Below, in pieces: positions 32,941 through 40,728 of a stretch of 64,000 nucleotides of DNA. A program made the position numbers and the translations under genes. The DNA lies in contig JAJDVT010000132.1 in assembly GCA_022826005.1 (NCBI GenBank), forward strand, positions 28,416-92,415. Direction: 5' to 3'. Every line of letters begins with the position of its first letter. Within the stretch, counting starts at the first letter, position 1. The notes under the pieces are model-generated. The model did not search any database, was not told the origin of the DNA, and saw only the letters and a list, made by a program, of their open reading frames with translations. Origin of the DNA: Gemmatimonadota bacterium (GTDB lineage Bacteria > Gemmatimonadota > Gemmatimonadetes > Longimicrobiales > Gaopeijiaceae).

Positions 32941-34239
32941 CTAGAACCGCGGCCGGATCCGGTTGTTCACGACGTTGTTGTAGATCGAGCCGAACTGGTA
33001 GCTGAAGCCGATCTCGGTGCCGTAGTCGAAGTCGGTCGGGCGGCGCTGGAGCCGGAGCAGCGCCTCCTCGTCGGTGGCGCCGCGCGCGGAGAGGAAGATC
33101 TGGTCGTTCACCCAGGACGCGTTGCCCGAGATGTTGACCGTGAAGCCGCGCACGATCCGGATCGAGGCGCCGCCCCAGATGGAGAACCGGCGCAGGTCGG
33201 TGTCGTGCAGGTAGAGCGAACCGCTCGCGCCTGCGCCGAGGCTGCCCCAGGTCTGCCTCTGGTCGAGCCGCAGCTCCATCGACTCCACCCAGCGCGACTC
33301 CCGCGTGACGTCGTAGATGGTGCGCTCCGTGTACTCGTTGTAGATCCTCGCCATGCTGTACCGGAAGGTGAAGGAGCGGCGAGTCGCCTCTTCGTACGGG
33401 AAGACGCTGAACTCGAGGGTCGGGGTCGCCGCGAAGCGCCTGTTCAGGTTGTAGGTGAGAAAGCGTCCCGCGGATCCCATGAGGCCTACCGACCAGTGCT
33501 CGGCCAAGGAGTAGACCAGCCGGGTGTCCACGTTCCAGCGGGTGCGGTTATCCCGGAACTCCCCTTCGGAAAGATCGATCCGCAGGCGGTTGTGGGCCAT
33601 CCCCCCGGAGATGCTGAACTTCCAGATGGGCGCGGTGCGCCAGGCCGAGAATCGGCCCTCGATTTCGGTGTTGGAACGAGACGACTCCCCGTCGATGCCG
33701 GCGCCGCCGTTGAGGCGGAACACCCAGAGGTTCCACGGGTCGTCCACCTCGTCCGCCGACACGATGCCCTCGACCTGCTGCTCGGGCTGCCCGGTCGCAA
33801 GCGGGACGACCGACGCTAGTCCCCGGTAGCCGGACTGATTCGCGAACACCGCCAACCCCAGGGCCAGCGTGTTAGCGACGCCGTCCAGAACCTCCCGGTC
33901 GGTGTCGGTCGGGAGCGACTGGTAGGTCTGCTGGTCCGTGTAAGGGGACTCGTCGTCGGTCCCCATGAAGTCCATCAGGTATTCCCTGCCGCCCGCCCCC
34001 GTTCCCTGGCTCGTCATGATGACGTGGACATCGGCGACATTCCTGTCGTTGACCCAGTTCACCCAGGCGATCTCGGTGCGGTAGTACTGGCGGTCGCAAC
34101 GCGGCCCGTTGCAGTCGAAAAAGACGTTGGGGCGGGATTGCTGGGCCCGGAGCGGTTCGGCAGTCCAGCCGGCCAGCGCGGCGGCGGCGGTGGCAGCCAC
34201 GACTGCGCCCAGGAGGCCGTGGGCAAGCGCCTCACGCAT
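32941..34239 (-). CDS. Outer-membrane beta-barrel protein, unknown function
   Basis: 432 residues from ATG 34239, preceded by GAGGA. Signal peptide ends AEPLRAQQ. A cysteine pair follows (VFFDCNGPRCDRQYYRTEIA), then WVNWVNDRNVADVHVIMTSQ and GREYLMDFMGT. The second half shows barrel-like alternation: RWNVDTRLVYSLAEHWSVGL, FSVFPYEEATRRSFTFRYSM, WGSLGAGASGSLYLHDTDLR, and ends GFSYQFGSIYNNVVNNRIRP then RF, with a C-terminal Phe typical of outer-membrane insertion. No specific family is recognised. Confidence 0.72.
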   Translation of the reverse strand: MREALAHGLLGAVVAATAAAALAGWTAEPLRAQQSRPNVFFDCNGPRCDRQYYRTEIAWVNWVNDRNVADVHVIMTSQGTGAGGREYLMDFMGTDDESPYTDQQTYQSLPTDTDREVLDGVANTLALGLAVFANQSGYRGLASVVPLATGQPEQQVEGIVSADEVDDPWNLWVFRLNGGAGIDGESSRSNTEIEGRFSAWRTAPIWKFSISGGMAHNRLRIDLSEGEFRDNRTRWNVDTRLVYSLAEHWSVGLMGSAGRFLTYNLNRRFAATPTLEFSVFPYEEATRRSFTFRYSMARIYNEYTERTIYDVTRESRWVESMELRLDQRQTWGSLGAGASGSLYLHDTDLRRFSIWGGASIRIVRGFTVNISGNASWVNDQIFLSARGATDEEALLRLQRRPTDFDYGTEIGFSYQFGSIYNNVVNNRIRPRF

Positions 34240-34313
34240 GATCCTCGTGACCGCGTTGCCGTCCGCCCGGTGTCCGCGCACCCTCGCCGGTCCGCTCAAG
34301 CCTGTCCTGCGGA

Positions 34314-34727
34314 TCACTCCGGTCCACCCTTCCCGTAGATTCCCACCCTCAGCGGCGGATCCACCCACCAGTGGAAATGAAATCGATTCTCGCCGTCGAC
34401 AATGACCGCCTCGCGCCGCTCGCGCGTCTTCGGCCAGTCGCTGCGGCCGTTCTTGACGACCAGGAGCTGTCCGGACTTGAGCCGGGAGGCCCAGTCGCGG
34501 AGGCCGCTCTCGAGATCGGCCAGCAGGGTTCGCTCCGCGTCGCGCTGCACTTCGGCGTTTGCTTCCGCGACCAGGTCGCCGGCTTCCAGCTCCCGATAAC
34601 CTTCGTCCAGCTCGGCGGCGGCGATCGAGAAGGCGCGGTCGCGCTGGAAGCCGATTTCGGTCATCGCGGTCGGATTGAAGTTGGGCTGAACGCTGTGGTA
34701 CCACTTCCCGTATCGCCTGACAATCAT
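34314..34727 (-). CDS. Conserved hypothetical protein (137 aa)
   Basis: The ATG overlaps the stop of the helicase gene (ATGA), suggesting coupling. The protein begins MIVRRYGKWYHSVQPNFNPT, has a helical middle (AAAELDEGYRELEAGDLVAE) and ends ENRFHFHWWVDPPLRVGIYG. No signal peptide or known domain. Position suggests a role near RNA metabolism, but this is weak evidence. Confidence 0.6.
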   Translation of the reverse strand: MIVRRYGKWYHSVQPNFNPTAMTEIGFQRDRAFSIAAAELDEGYRELEAGDLVAEANAEVQRDAERTLLADLESGLRDWASRLKSGQLLVVKNGRSDWPKTRERREAVIVDGENRFHFHWWVDPPLRVGIYGKGGPE

Positions 34728-35998
34728 TTCGCCGGTTCCTCCGTGGCGTGATCGAGCAGGGCGGCCAGTTCCTCCGGGTCGAGGCGCTCCCCGGCCTTGC
34801 TGCCCATCCCGCGCCGTCCCGTCCGCGAACGCTTACGCGAGGTGTCCTGACGGTCCATCGCCACGCTCCCCGCGAAGTCGAAGTCGGGGTGGTGGATCTT
34901 CTCCAGCCTGCGGTCCAGCTCGTACTCCAGGGTGCGGAAGGCGCCCAGGTCGGCGGAGGTGACGAAGGTGACCGCCTCGCCGGTGGCGCCGGCCCGGGCG
35001 GTGCGCCCCACACGGTGGACATAGTCGCCCGGATCGAGCGGAACGTCGTAGTTGACCACGTGCGAGATCCCCTCGATGTCGAGGCCGCGCTGGGCGATGT
35101 CGGTGGCGACCAGCACCCGGACCTTGCCCTCGGTGAAGCGCTCCATCGCGCGGGAGCGGTGGCGCATGTGCCGGTCCCCGTGGATCACGTCGCAGCTGAT
35201 GCGCGCGCGGTCCAGCCGCGACTTGAGCACGTCCGCGCCCACCTTGGTGCGCGTGAAGACGAGCACCTGGTCCCAGCCGGGCTGGTCCAGGAGGTGGACG
35301 AGGAGGTCGGGCTTGCGGTCGGGGCGCACCGAGTAGGCGGTCTCGACGATTCCGTGCGCGGTGGTGCCCGAGGGCGACGCCTCGACCCACGCCGGGTCGC
35401 GGGTCATGCGCAGCGCCAGGGCGTGAACCGCATTGGGCATCGTCGCCGAGAAGAGGAGTGTCTGGGGACGCTTCCCCAAGCCCCTCACCACCGCCTCGAT
35501 CTGGGGACGGAAGCCCATGTCCAGCATCCGGTCGGCCTCGTCGAGGATGAGCAGGCGGACGCCCTTGAGGCGGGCCTTGCCGCGGTCCTGCAGGTCGATC
35601 AGACGCCCGGGGGTCGCGACGACGACCTCGTCCCCCCGCTTCAGCGCGTCCAGCTGCGGACCGTACGCTACGCCGCCGTAGATGACCGCAGCCCGGAACG
35701 TCGAGCCCTTCGCCAGGTCGCGCGTGTCGTCGCACACCTGCTGGGCGAGTTCCCGCGTCGGGCAGAGCACGAGGACCTGAAGCCCGCCCCCGGCCTTGAG
35801 CGATTCCAGGGCCGGGAGCATGAAGGCCCCCGTCTTTCCGGTACCGGTACGGGCGATCCCCACCACGTCCCGTCCCGCCTTGACCAGGGGAATCGCCCGT
35901 TGCTGAATGGGCGTCGGCTCCGTCCATCCGAGCGCCTCAACGGCGGCCAGCCGGAGGTCGGACAGCCCGAAGGCGGTGAAGTCTGTCGTTTCCGTCAA
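34724..35998 (-). CDS. DEAD-box RNA helicase (RhlE/DbpA type)
   Basis: About 424 residues. All motifs are present: Q motif GWTEPTPIQQRAIPL, motif I ARTGTGKT (49-56), Ia PTRELAQQ, Ib TPGRLID, II DEAD (153-156), III SAT (184-186), IV VLVFTRTKVGADVL, V ATDIAQRGLDIEGI, VI HRVGRTARAG. It unwinds or remodels RNA using ATP, probably in ribosome assembly or mRNA turnover. The C-terminal tail is short and basic (RQDTSRKRSRTGRRG) with no extra RNA-binding domain. TTG at 35998 is preferred because it starts just before the helicase core; an ATG at 36097 would overlap the divergent phosphatase start. Confidence 0.9.
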   Translation of the reverse strand: MTETTDFTAFGLSDLRLAAVEALGWTEPTPIQQRAIPLVKAGRDVVGIARTGTGKTGAFMLPALESLKAGGGLQVLVLCPTRELAQQVCDDTRDLAKGSTFRAAVIYGGVAYGPQLDALKRGDEVVVATPGRLIDLQDRGKARLKGVRLLILDEADRMLDMGFRPQIEAVVRGLGKRPQTLLFSATMPNAVHALALRMTRDPAWVEASPSGTTAHGIVETAYSVRPDRKPDLLVHLLDQPGWDQVLVFTRTKVGADVLKSRLDRARISCDVIHGDRHMRHRSRAMERFTEGKVRVLVATDIAQRGLDIEGISHVVNYDVPLDPGDYVHRVGRTARAGATGEAVTFVTSADLGAFRTLEYELDRRLEKIHHPDFDFAGSVAMDRQDTSRKRSRTGRRGMGSKAGERLDPEELAALLDHATEEPAK

Positions 35999-36096
35999 AT
36001 GATGTCCGGCGTCTTTTCGATGGCTGGCCCACGGGGCCCGGTGTCGAATGTAACCCTTCTGATGACGAAGGACACCGGACCTGCCATCTTTGTTCA

Positions 36097-36582
36097 ATGC
36101 CTTCCGACCCCGTCTCCGTACTTTTCGTCTGTCTCGGGAACATCTGTCGTTCGCCGCTCGCCGAAGGTGTGTTCCTGGCCGTAGCGGAAGCCCGCGGTCT
36201 CGGTTCCCGCTTCGAAGCCGACTCCGCCGGGACGGCGGCCTACCACTCCGGCGAACCCCCCGATCCCCGCACCACCGCCGTCGCGGCGCGCCATGGGGTT
36301 CACCTGACCAGCATCGCCCGGCAAGCGACGCGGCACGACTTCCAGCGCTTCGACCTCATCGTCGCCATGGACCGCAGCAACCGGCGCTCGCTGGAGCGGC
36401 TGCGCGGCCACCGCCCCGGCGCGGCCCGGATCGTGATGATGCGCGACTACGACCCCGAATCGGGCGACCCGGACGTCCCGGATCCCTACTACGGGGGCGC
36501 GGAGGGATTCGAGCGGGTCTACGGGATCGTCGAGCGCTGCTGCGAGGGTCTGCTGGACGAGCTGGCCGACGGCCCGGGGTGA
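36097..36582 (+). CDS. Low-molecular-weight protein-tyrosine phosphatase
   Basis: 161 residues. The P-loop C12-x5-R18 is in VCLGNICRSP, and the general acid Asp129 is in PDPYYGG. The fold is complete (ADSAGTAAYHSGEPPDPRT, DLIVAMDRSN). It dephosphorylates phosphotyrosine proteins or small phosphate esters. The stop overlaps the fructosamine kinase start (GTGA), the two forming an operon; a phosphatase with a ketosamine kinase is a recurring pair that may serve protein deglycation. Confidence 0.93.
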   Translation: MPSDPVSVLFVCLGNICRSPLAEGVFLAVAEARGLGSRFEADSAGTAAYHSGEPPDPRTTAVAARHGVHLTSIARQATRHDFQRFDLIVAMDRSNRRSLERLRGHRPGAARIVMMRDYDPESGDPDVPDPYYGGAEGFERVYGIVERCCEGLLDELADGPG

Positions 36583-37481
36583 TTCCCGACCCTGTTCTTG
36601 CGGGCGTGCGCCGCGCCCTCCGCCTGGCGGACTCCGACGATATCCGGATGCGGCGCGTGGGCGGTGGCTGCATCAACAACGGAGCGCGCTTGGAGACGCC
36701 GTCCGGGCCGTTCTTCCTGAAGTGGAACGCCGACGCAGAGCACCGCTTCTTCCAGGTCGAGGCGGAGGGGCTGGAGGCGCTGGCGGCGACGGAGACTGTG
36801 CGGACGCCGGCCGTCGTGGCCTGCAGCGGGGACGACGCCCCGGTGCCATGGCTGCTGCTTGAGTGGATCGCTCCGGGAAGGGCGAGCGACGCTTCGTGGG
36901 TGCGCCTCGGGCGCGAACTGGCGGCACTGCACCGCGAAGCGGCCGACGATGCCGGACGTTGGGGCTGGCACTCCGACAACGTCATCGGCTCGCTCCCGCA
37001 GCCGAACGGGTGGGCGGACGATTGGGCCGACTTCTGGGCGCGGCGCCGCATCCGCCCCCTCGCCCGGGAACTCCTCACCCGTGGCGCGATCTCCCCACGG
37101 CAACTTGGGCAAATCGAGCCGGCCGCCGGCCGCGCGGGCCGCCTCCTCGGCCCGGCCTCGCTCGCCGACGGCCCGTCGCTCCTGCACGGCGACCTCTGGT
37201 CCGGCAATGTCCTCTTCGCGCGGGGCGGCCGCCCCGTCCTCATCGATCCGGCCGTCTACATCGGGCACCGCGAGGTCGACCTCGCCATGTGCCGCCTCTT
37301 CGGCGGCTTCCCGCCGCTCTTCTACGACGCCTACACGGACGCTTGGCCGCTCAACCCCGGCCACGAGGCGCGCCTCCCGCTCTACCAGCTCTACCCGCTG
37401 CTCGTGCACGCGCGGCTCTTCGGCGGCGGCTACGTCGCCTCGGCACTGCGGGCGGCGGAGTCCGCTGCCAACCTCCCTTGA
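36579..37481 (+). CDS. Fructosamine/ketosamine-3-kinase family protein
   Basis: 300 residues from GTG 36579, overlapping the phosphatase stop. Kinase-like fold: RRVGGGCINNGARLETPSGP and FFLKWNADAEHRFFQVEAEG (ATP-binding lysine), LLLEWIAPGRA at the hinge, catalytic LLHGDLWSGNVLFARGGRPV, and metal-binding IDPAVYIGHREVDLAM. Members phosphorylate sugar adducts on lysines, which then fall off, repairing glycated proteins. The HGDLWSGN motif and CINN glycine-rich loop support this over aminoglycoside kinases. Confidence 0.9.
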   Translation: MIPDPVLAGVRRALRLADSDDIRMRRVGGGCINNGARLETPSGPFFLKWNADAEHRFFQVEAEGLEALAATETVRTPAVVACSGDDAPVPWLLLEWIAPGRASDASWVRLGRELAALHREAADDAGRWGWHSDNVIGSLPQPNGWADDWADFWARRRIRPLARELLTRGAISPRQLGQIEPAAGRAGRLLGPASLADGPSLLHGDLWSGNVLFARGGRPVLIDPAVYIGHREVDLAMCRLFGGFPPLFYDAYTDAWPLNPGHEARLPLYQLYPLLVHARLFGGGYVASALRAAESAANLP

Positions 37482-37497
37482 GGCGGCATCTTCCTCG

Positions 37498-38208
37498 CTA
37501 CCGCCGCACCGCTACCAGCAGCCCGTCCCCCACCGGGAGGATCGTCGCGTCGAAGCGCGGATCCGCCGCCACAATCCGGTTGAAGCCGTCGAGGACCGCG
37601 GCCAGTTCGTCGATCCCGGGATCCAGCACCCACCCCTTCCAGAAGGCGTTGTCGGCGACGAACAGCCCGCCGGGGCTGAGCAGCCGCGCCGCTTCCTCGA
37701 GGTACTGCGTGTAGCGCTCCTTGTCGGCGTCCACAAACACCAGGTCGAAGGAGCCGTCCGGTCCGAGTGCGTCGAGAAGTTCCGCCGCGTCGCCCACCCG
37801 CAACTCGGCCCGGTCCGACATCCCGGCGTCCTCCAGCGAACGCCGCGCTACCGCCGCGTGCTCCGCGTCGATCTCCAGCGTGACAAGCTTGCCGTCCACG
37901 GGCAGCGCCCGGGCGATCCAGATCGCCGAATAGCCCGCAAGCGTGCCCACTTCGACCGCGCGGCGCACGCCGGCCGCCCGCACGAGGAGCTGCAGCGCCC
38001 TCGCGGTGGCCGGCGGAAGCTGAATCCGGGGCATCCCGGCCTCGTCGGCGCGCTCCCTGGTCCGCCGCAGCGCGTCGTCCTCCTGGGCGAAGAGGCGCCG
38101 TACGTACAGGTCGAGAGCGTCGTGGTCGTACTCGGACGGGTCCGGCGCGCCGGACGGGACGCGGCCGGGCGCCCCGTCAGTCACCGGACTCGCCCCGGGG
38201 CGACACAT
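37498..38208 (-). CDS. Class I SAM-dependent O-methyltransferase
   Basis: About 236 residues from ATG 38208 with AGGA at 6 bases. Matches the catechol/caffeoyl-CoA O-methyltransferase family: VRRAVEVGTLAGYSAIWIAR (SAM motif I), LVTLEIDAEHAAVARRSLED, FDLVFVDADKERYTQYLEEA (metal Asp), LLSPGGLFVADNAFWKGWVL. Requires a divalent metal in relatives. Substrate not evident. It stands alone, ending 17 bp from the kinase on the other strand. Confidence 0.9.
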   Translation of the reverse strand: MCRPGASPVTDGAPGRVPSGAPDPSEYDHDALDLYVRRLFAQEDDALRRTRERADEAGMPRIQLPPATARALQLLVRAAGVRRAVEVGTLAGYSAIWIARALPVDGKLVTLEIDAEHAAVARRSLEDAGMSDRAELRVGDAAELLDALGPDGSFDLVFVDADKERYTQYLEEAARLLSPGGLFVADNAFWKGWVLDPGIDELAAVLDGFNRIVAADPRFDATILPVGDGLLVAVRR

Positions 38209-38251
38209 CCCTTGTCCTGGCGCCCGCGTGCCCACCGGGTATCTACCTTCT

Positions 38252-39442
38252 TCACCCACCGAGCACCCGGGCCATCCGCCGTACCCCCTCCTCGATCTCC
38301 TCGTCCGACGACGCCGTGCTCATGCGGGCGAAGCGCGGGTCGCCGAACGCCTCGCCCGGCACGATGGCCACGCCGGTCTCCTCCAGGATTTTCGCGCAGA
38401 CGTCGTTGGCGCAGGTGAGCTCGCCGTCGAAGACCCTGTCCACGCGGAAGTACAGGTAGAAGGCGCCGTCCGGGCGACAGTACGAGCAGCCGGGGAGCAG
38501 CTCGTCAAAGAGGCGCGTGACCAGCTCCCGGCGGCGCCGGAAAGCCTCCAGCATGCGGGCCTTGTCGCGCGCCGCATCGTCCCCCCGGGTGAGGCCCTCC
38601 AGGGTAGCCACCTGGGATGGCGTCGCCGCGTTCAGCGAGACATGGCTCTGGAACGCGGACATCTTCGCGGCCAGTTCGGGACGCGAGTACGAGTAGCCGA
38701 CGCGCCAACCGGTCATCGCGTACGCCTTGGACATGCCGTTGGTCACGACCAGGTCGCCCACCGATCCGGGGTCGAGGTCGAGCGCGCCGGGCGCCTTCGC
38801 CCCCTCGTCGCCGAAGTAGATCTCCTGGTAGATCTCGTCCGAGATCATCGTGACGCCGCGGTCCCTGGCCCATGCGGCTATCTCCCCCAACTGCGCCTTC
38901 GAGTAGACGGCCCCGGTCGGATTGGATGGGGTGGAGAAGATGAGCCCCCGGGTCCTCCCGGAGGCGGCACGCTCCAGATCGCCCGGCGTGAGGAGAAAGT
39001 CACGGTCCTCGCTTCCGGCCACCGGCACCGGCTCCGCCCGCGACAGCGTGACCATCTCCGGGTAGGAGGTCCAGTACGGCGAGCCGATCAGCACCTCGTC
39101 CCCCGGCCCGAAGAGGCAGAAACACGCGTTGAAGAGCGACTGCTTGGCACCCGCGGAGACCACGACCCTTGCGGCTTCGGCCGGATGGTCCGTTCCCGCG
39201 GTGATGCAGCTCGCGATGGCGGCCCGCAGCTCCGGCAGGCCGGCGGACGGCGTGTAGCGGGTGCGCCCCGCCCGAATGCCCTCGATTGCAGCCTCCGAGA
39301 TCCACCCCGGGGTGTCGAAGTCCGGCTCGCCGGCACCGAGGTTGATGATGTCCCGCCCCTCCGCGGCCAGCTTTCTTGCCAGGGTGCTCACGGCCACGGT
39401 GGCGGACGGGGTAAGGCGTGCGATGTTCTGAGAGAAGGTCAT
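38252..39442 (-). CDS. PLP-dependent aminotransferase, aspartate aminotransferase class I
   Basis: 396 residues. Family blocks: INLGAGEPDFDTPGWISEAA, RYTPSAGLPELRAAIA, STPSNPTGAVYSK, SDEIYQEIYFGD, and Lys239 in NGMSKAYAMTGWRVGYSYS as Schiff-base lysine. The C-terminal arginine for substrate carboxylate is in FARMSTASSDEEIEEG. It likely moves amino groups between aspartate (or a related amino acid) and 2-oxoglutarate. Subgroup Ib/prephenate-type transaminases share these features, so specificity is open. Confidence 0.92.
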   Translation of the reverse strand: MTFSQNIARLTPSATVAVSTLARKLAAEGRDIINLGAGEPDFDTPGWISEAAIEGIRAGRTRYTPSAGLPELRAAIASCITAGTDHPAEAARVVVSAGAKQSLFNACFCLFGPGDEVLIGSPYWTSYPEMVTLSRAEPVPVAGSEDRDFLLTPGDLERAASGRTRGLIFSTPSNPTGAVYSKAQLGEIAAWARDRGVTMISDEIYQEIYFGDEGAKAPGALDLDPGSVGDLVVTNGMSKAYAMTGWRVGYSYSRPELAAKMSAFQSHVSLNAATPSQVATLEGLTRGDDAARDKARMLEAFRRRRELVTRLFDELLPGCSYCRPDGAFYLYFRVDRVFDGELTCANDVCAKILEETGVAIVPGEAFGDPRFARMSTASSDEEIEEGVRRMARVLGG

Positions 39443-39694
39443 GGGAGGCCCTGGTCGCTTCTATTGGTCGCATCCGCCAGCCAGGCGGGAAGTCCCCCCA
39501 CCGGGATTTCGCGGTGGACGGTGGGACGAGTCGGCGGATCGCTGGACGAAGCCGACAATAAGTCCGCTAATCGTTATGTTCGCAACCCCGGGCGGCAATC
39601 GTGGGCGGGCGGTTGTCGCATACCGGTACGCTGCCCGTCCGCGGGGTTTGGGTCACCCTGGTTAAGGGGGCCCGCGAGGTCGACCAACCAGGAC

Positions 39695-39733
39695 TGTAAA
39701 GAGAACATGACATTTCGTAAACCGCTCTTTACA
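39695..39733. promoter_or_regulatory. Dyad element, copy B of GTAAAG-N3-ACATGACATT
   Basis: GTAAAG (39696-39701), three bases, then ACATGACATT (39705-39714). Outer arms TGTAAAGAG (39695-39703) and CTCTTTACA (39725-39733) are exact inverted repeats of 9 bp. The ATG of the following gene lies inside ACATGACATT, so bound protein could block both transcription and translation. Same core as 45487-45505 and, inverted, 14152-14170. Confidence 0.55.
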
Positions 39734-40390
39734 TCCAGTAATCCGCGGATCCCGGATCACACCATCCTGTACTTTGACTTCGTCGACCCCGTCTCACACC
39801 TGGTGAGCCGCATGGTTGACCGGGCCGGAGTCGCGGCCGCGATCGAATGGCGCGGGCTTGAACTGCGTCCCCCCCCACAGCCGATGATCGATCCCGGCGC
39901 GGCCGAGTGGCGCGCACGGCACACCATTGCAGCGAGTCAGGCCGAGCGGCCGGAGGACGGCGGCCCGAGCCCACCCCCCATCATCCCCTGGACCCGCAAG
40001 GCCCACGAGCTGTCCGAGTTCGCGCGCGAACGGGATTGCCTCCACGCCGTGCGCCGTGCACTGTTCCGGGCCCACTTCGTCGACCACATCGATATCGGGC
40101 GGATAGATTTGCTGTTGGAGATCGCCCGGGGGGCGGGACTTGATCGGTCCGAAGCCAAGGCCGTGCTGGATGTGGACCGCTACGCCGCGACCGTGCTCGG
40201 CCACCGCGAAAGCGCGCTGGAGGACGGAGTCCGGGACGTGCCGGTGCTGGTTCAGCCCGGCCGACGGCTGGAAGGACCGGAACTTCTGCGCGAGATTGAG
40301 CGGGCAATGGAGGTGGTCGCAGCCACGAGCGAAGAGAACTCGGCAAACCGTCAAATCCACGGAACCCGGGAAAGCAACCGAGAGGAGTAG
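39707..40390 (+). CDS. DsbA-fold protein, 2-hydroxychromene-isomerase-like
   Basis: 227 residues. The thioredoxin-like beta strand and helix ILYFDFVDPVSHLVSRMVDR lack the CxxC of DsbA; Ser/His occupy its place, as in 2-hydroxychromene-2-carboxylate isomerase/GST-kappa relatives. A helical insert (HELSEFARERDCLHAVRRAL, FRAHFVDHIDIGRIDLLLEI) and a C-terminal VRDVPVLVQPGRRLEGPELL with the cis-Pro motif (DVPV) support the fold. Substrate is unknown. The start codon is within the dyad element at 39695-39733; no other ribosome site is seen. Confidence 0.7.
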   Translation: MTFRKPLFTSSNPRIPDHTILYFDFVDPVSHLVSRMVDRAGVAAAIEWRGLELRPPPQPMIDPGAAEWRARHTIAASQAERPEDGGPSPPPIIPWTRKAHELSEFARERDCLHAVRRALFRAHFVDHIDIGRIDLLLEIARGAGLDRSEAKAVLDVDRYAATVLGHRESALEDGVRDVPVLVQPGRRLEGPELLREIERAMEVVAATSEENSANRQIHGTRESNREE

Positions 40391-40400
40391 GCGACGGCAG

Positions 40401-40703
40401 ATGGCAGGGTATCAGCGAAAGACAGTGCTGGGTCCACGGGAGATCCTGGCCAGGGCGACGGAGTTCCTTCCCGAATTCATCGGGCTGAGTTGCTCCAGGG
40501 AGTCGTCTCACGGGGCGACCTACACCGGGAAGGAGGGGACCGTCACGCTGCAGGCGCACCGGCACGGCCCCTACACCGACGTCACGGCCCAGACCGACCG
40601 GCTGCGGACATCGCGCATGGACTACGAGATCCAGCGCTTCCTCAACACCCTGCCCTACGAGCACGGCGACGCCGGCGGCCCGGGATCGGGCGACCCCCGC
40701 TGA
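40401..40703 (+). CDS. Conserved hypothetical protein (100 aa)
   Basis: ATG 40401 lies 10 bp after the DsbA-fold gene, so co-transcription is likely. The protein (GPREILARATEFLPEFIGLS, GATYTGKEGTVTLQAHRHGP, SRMDYEIQRFLNTLPYEHGD) has a compact alpha/beta pattern and no cysteine pair or signal. Not recognised. It precedes the pseudo-helicase by 25 bp on the same strand. Confidence 0.6.
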   Translation: MAGYQRKTVLGPREILARATEFLPEFIGLSCSRESSHGATYTGKEGTVTLQAHRHGPYTDVTAQTDRLRTSRMDYEIQRFLNTLPYEHGDAGGPGSGDPR

Positions 40704-40728
40704 CGCGGCCGGGCGCCGGGCCCACGCC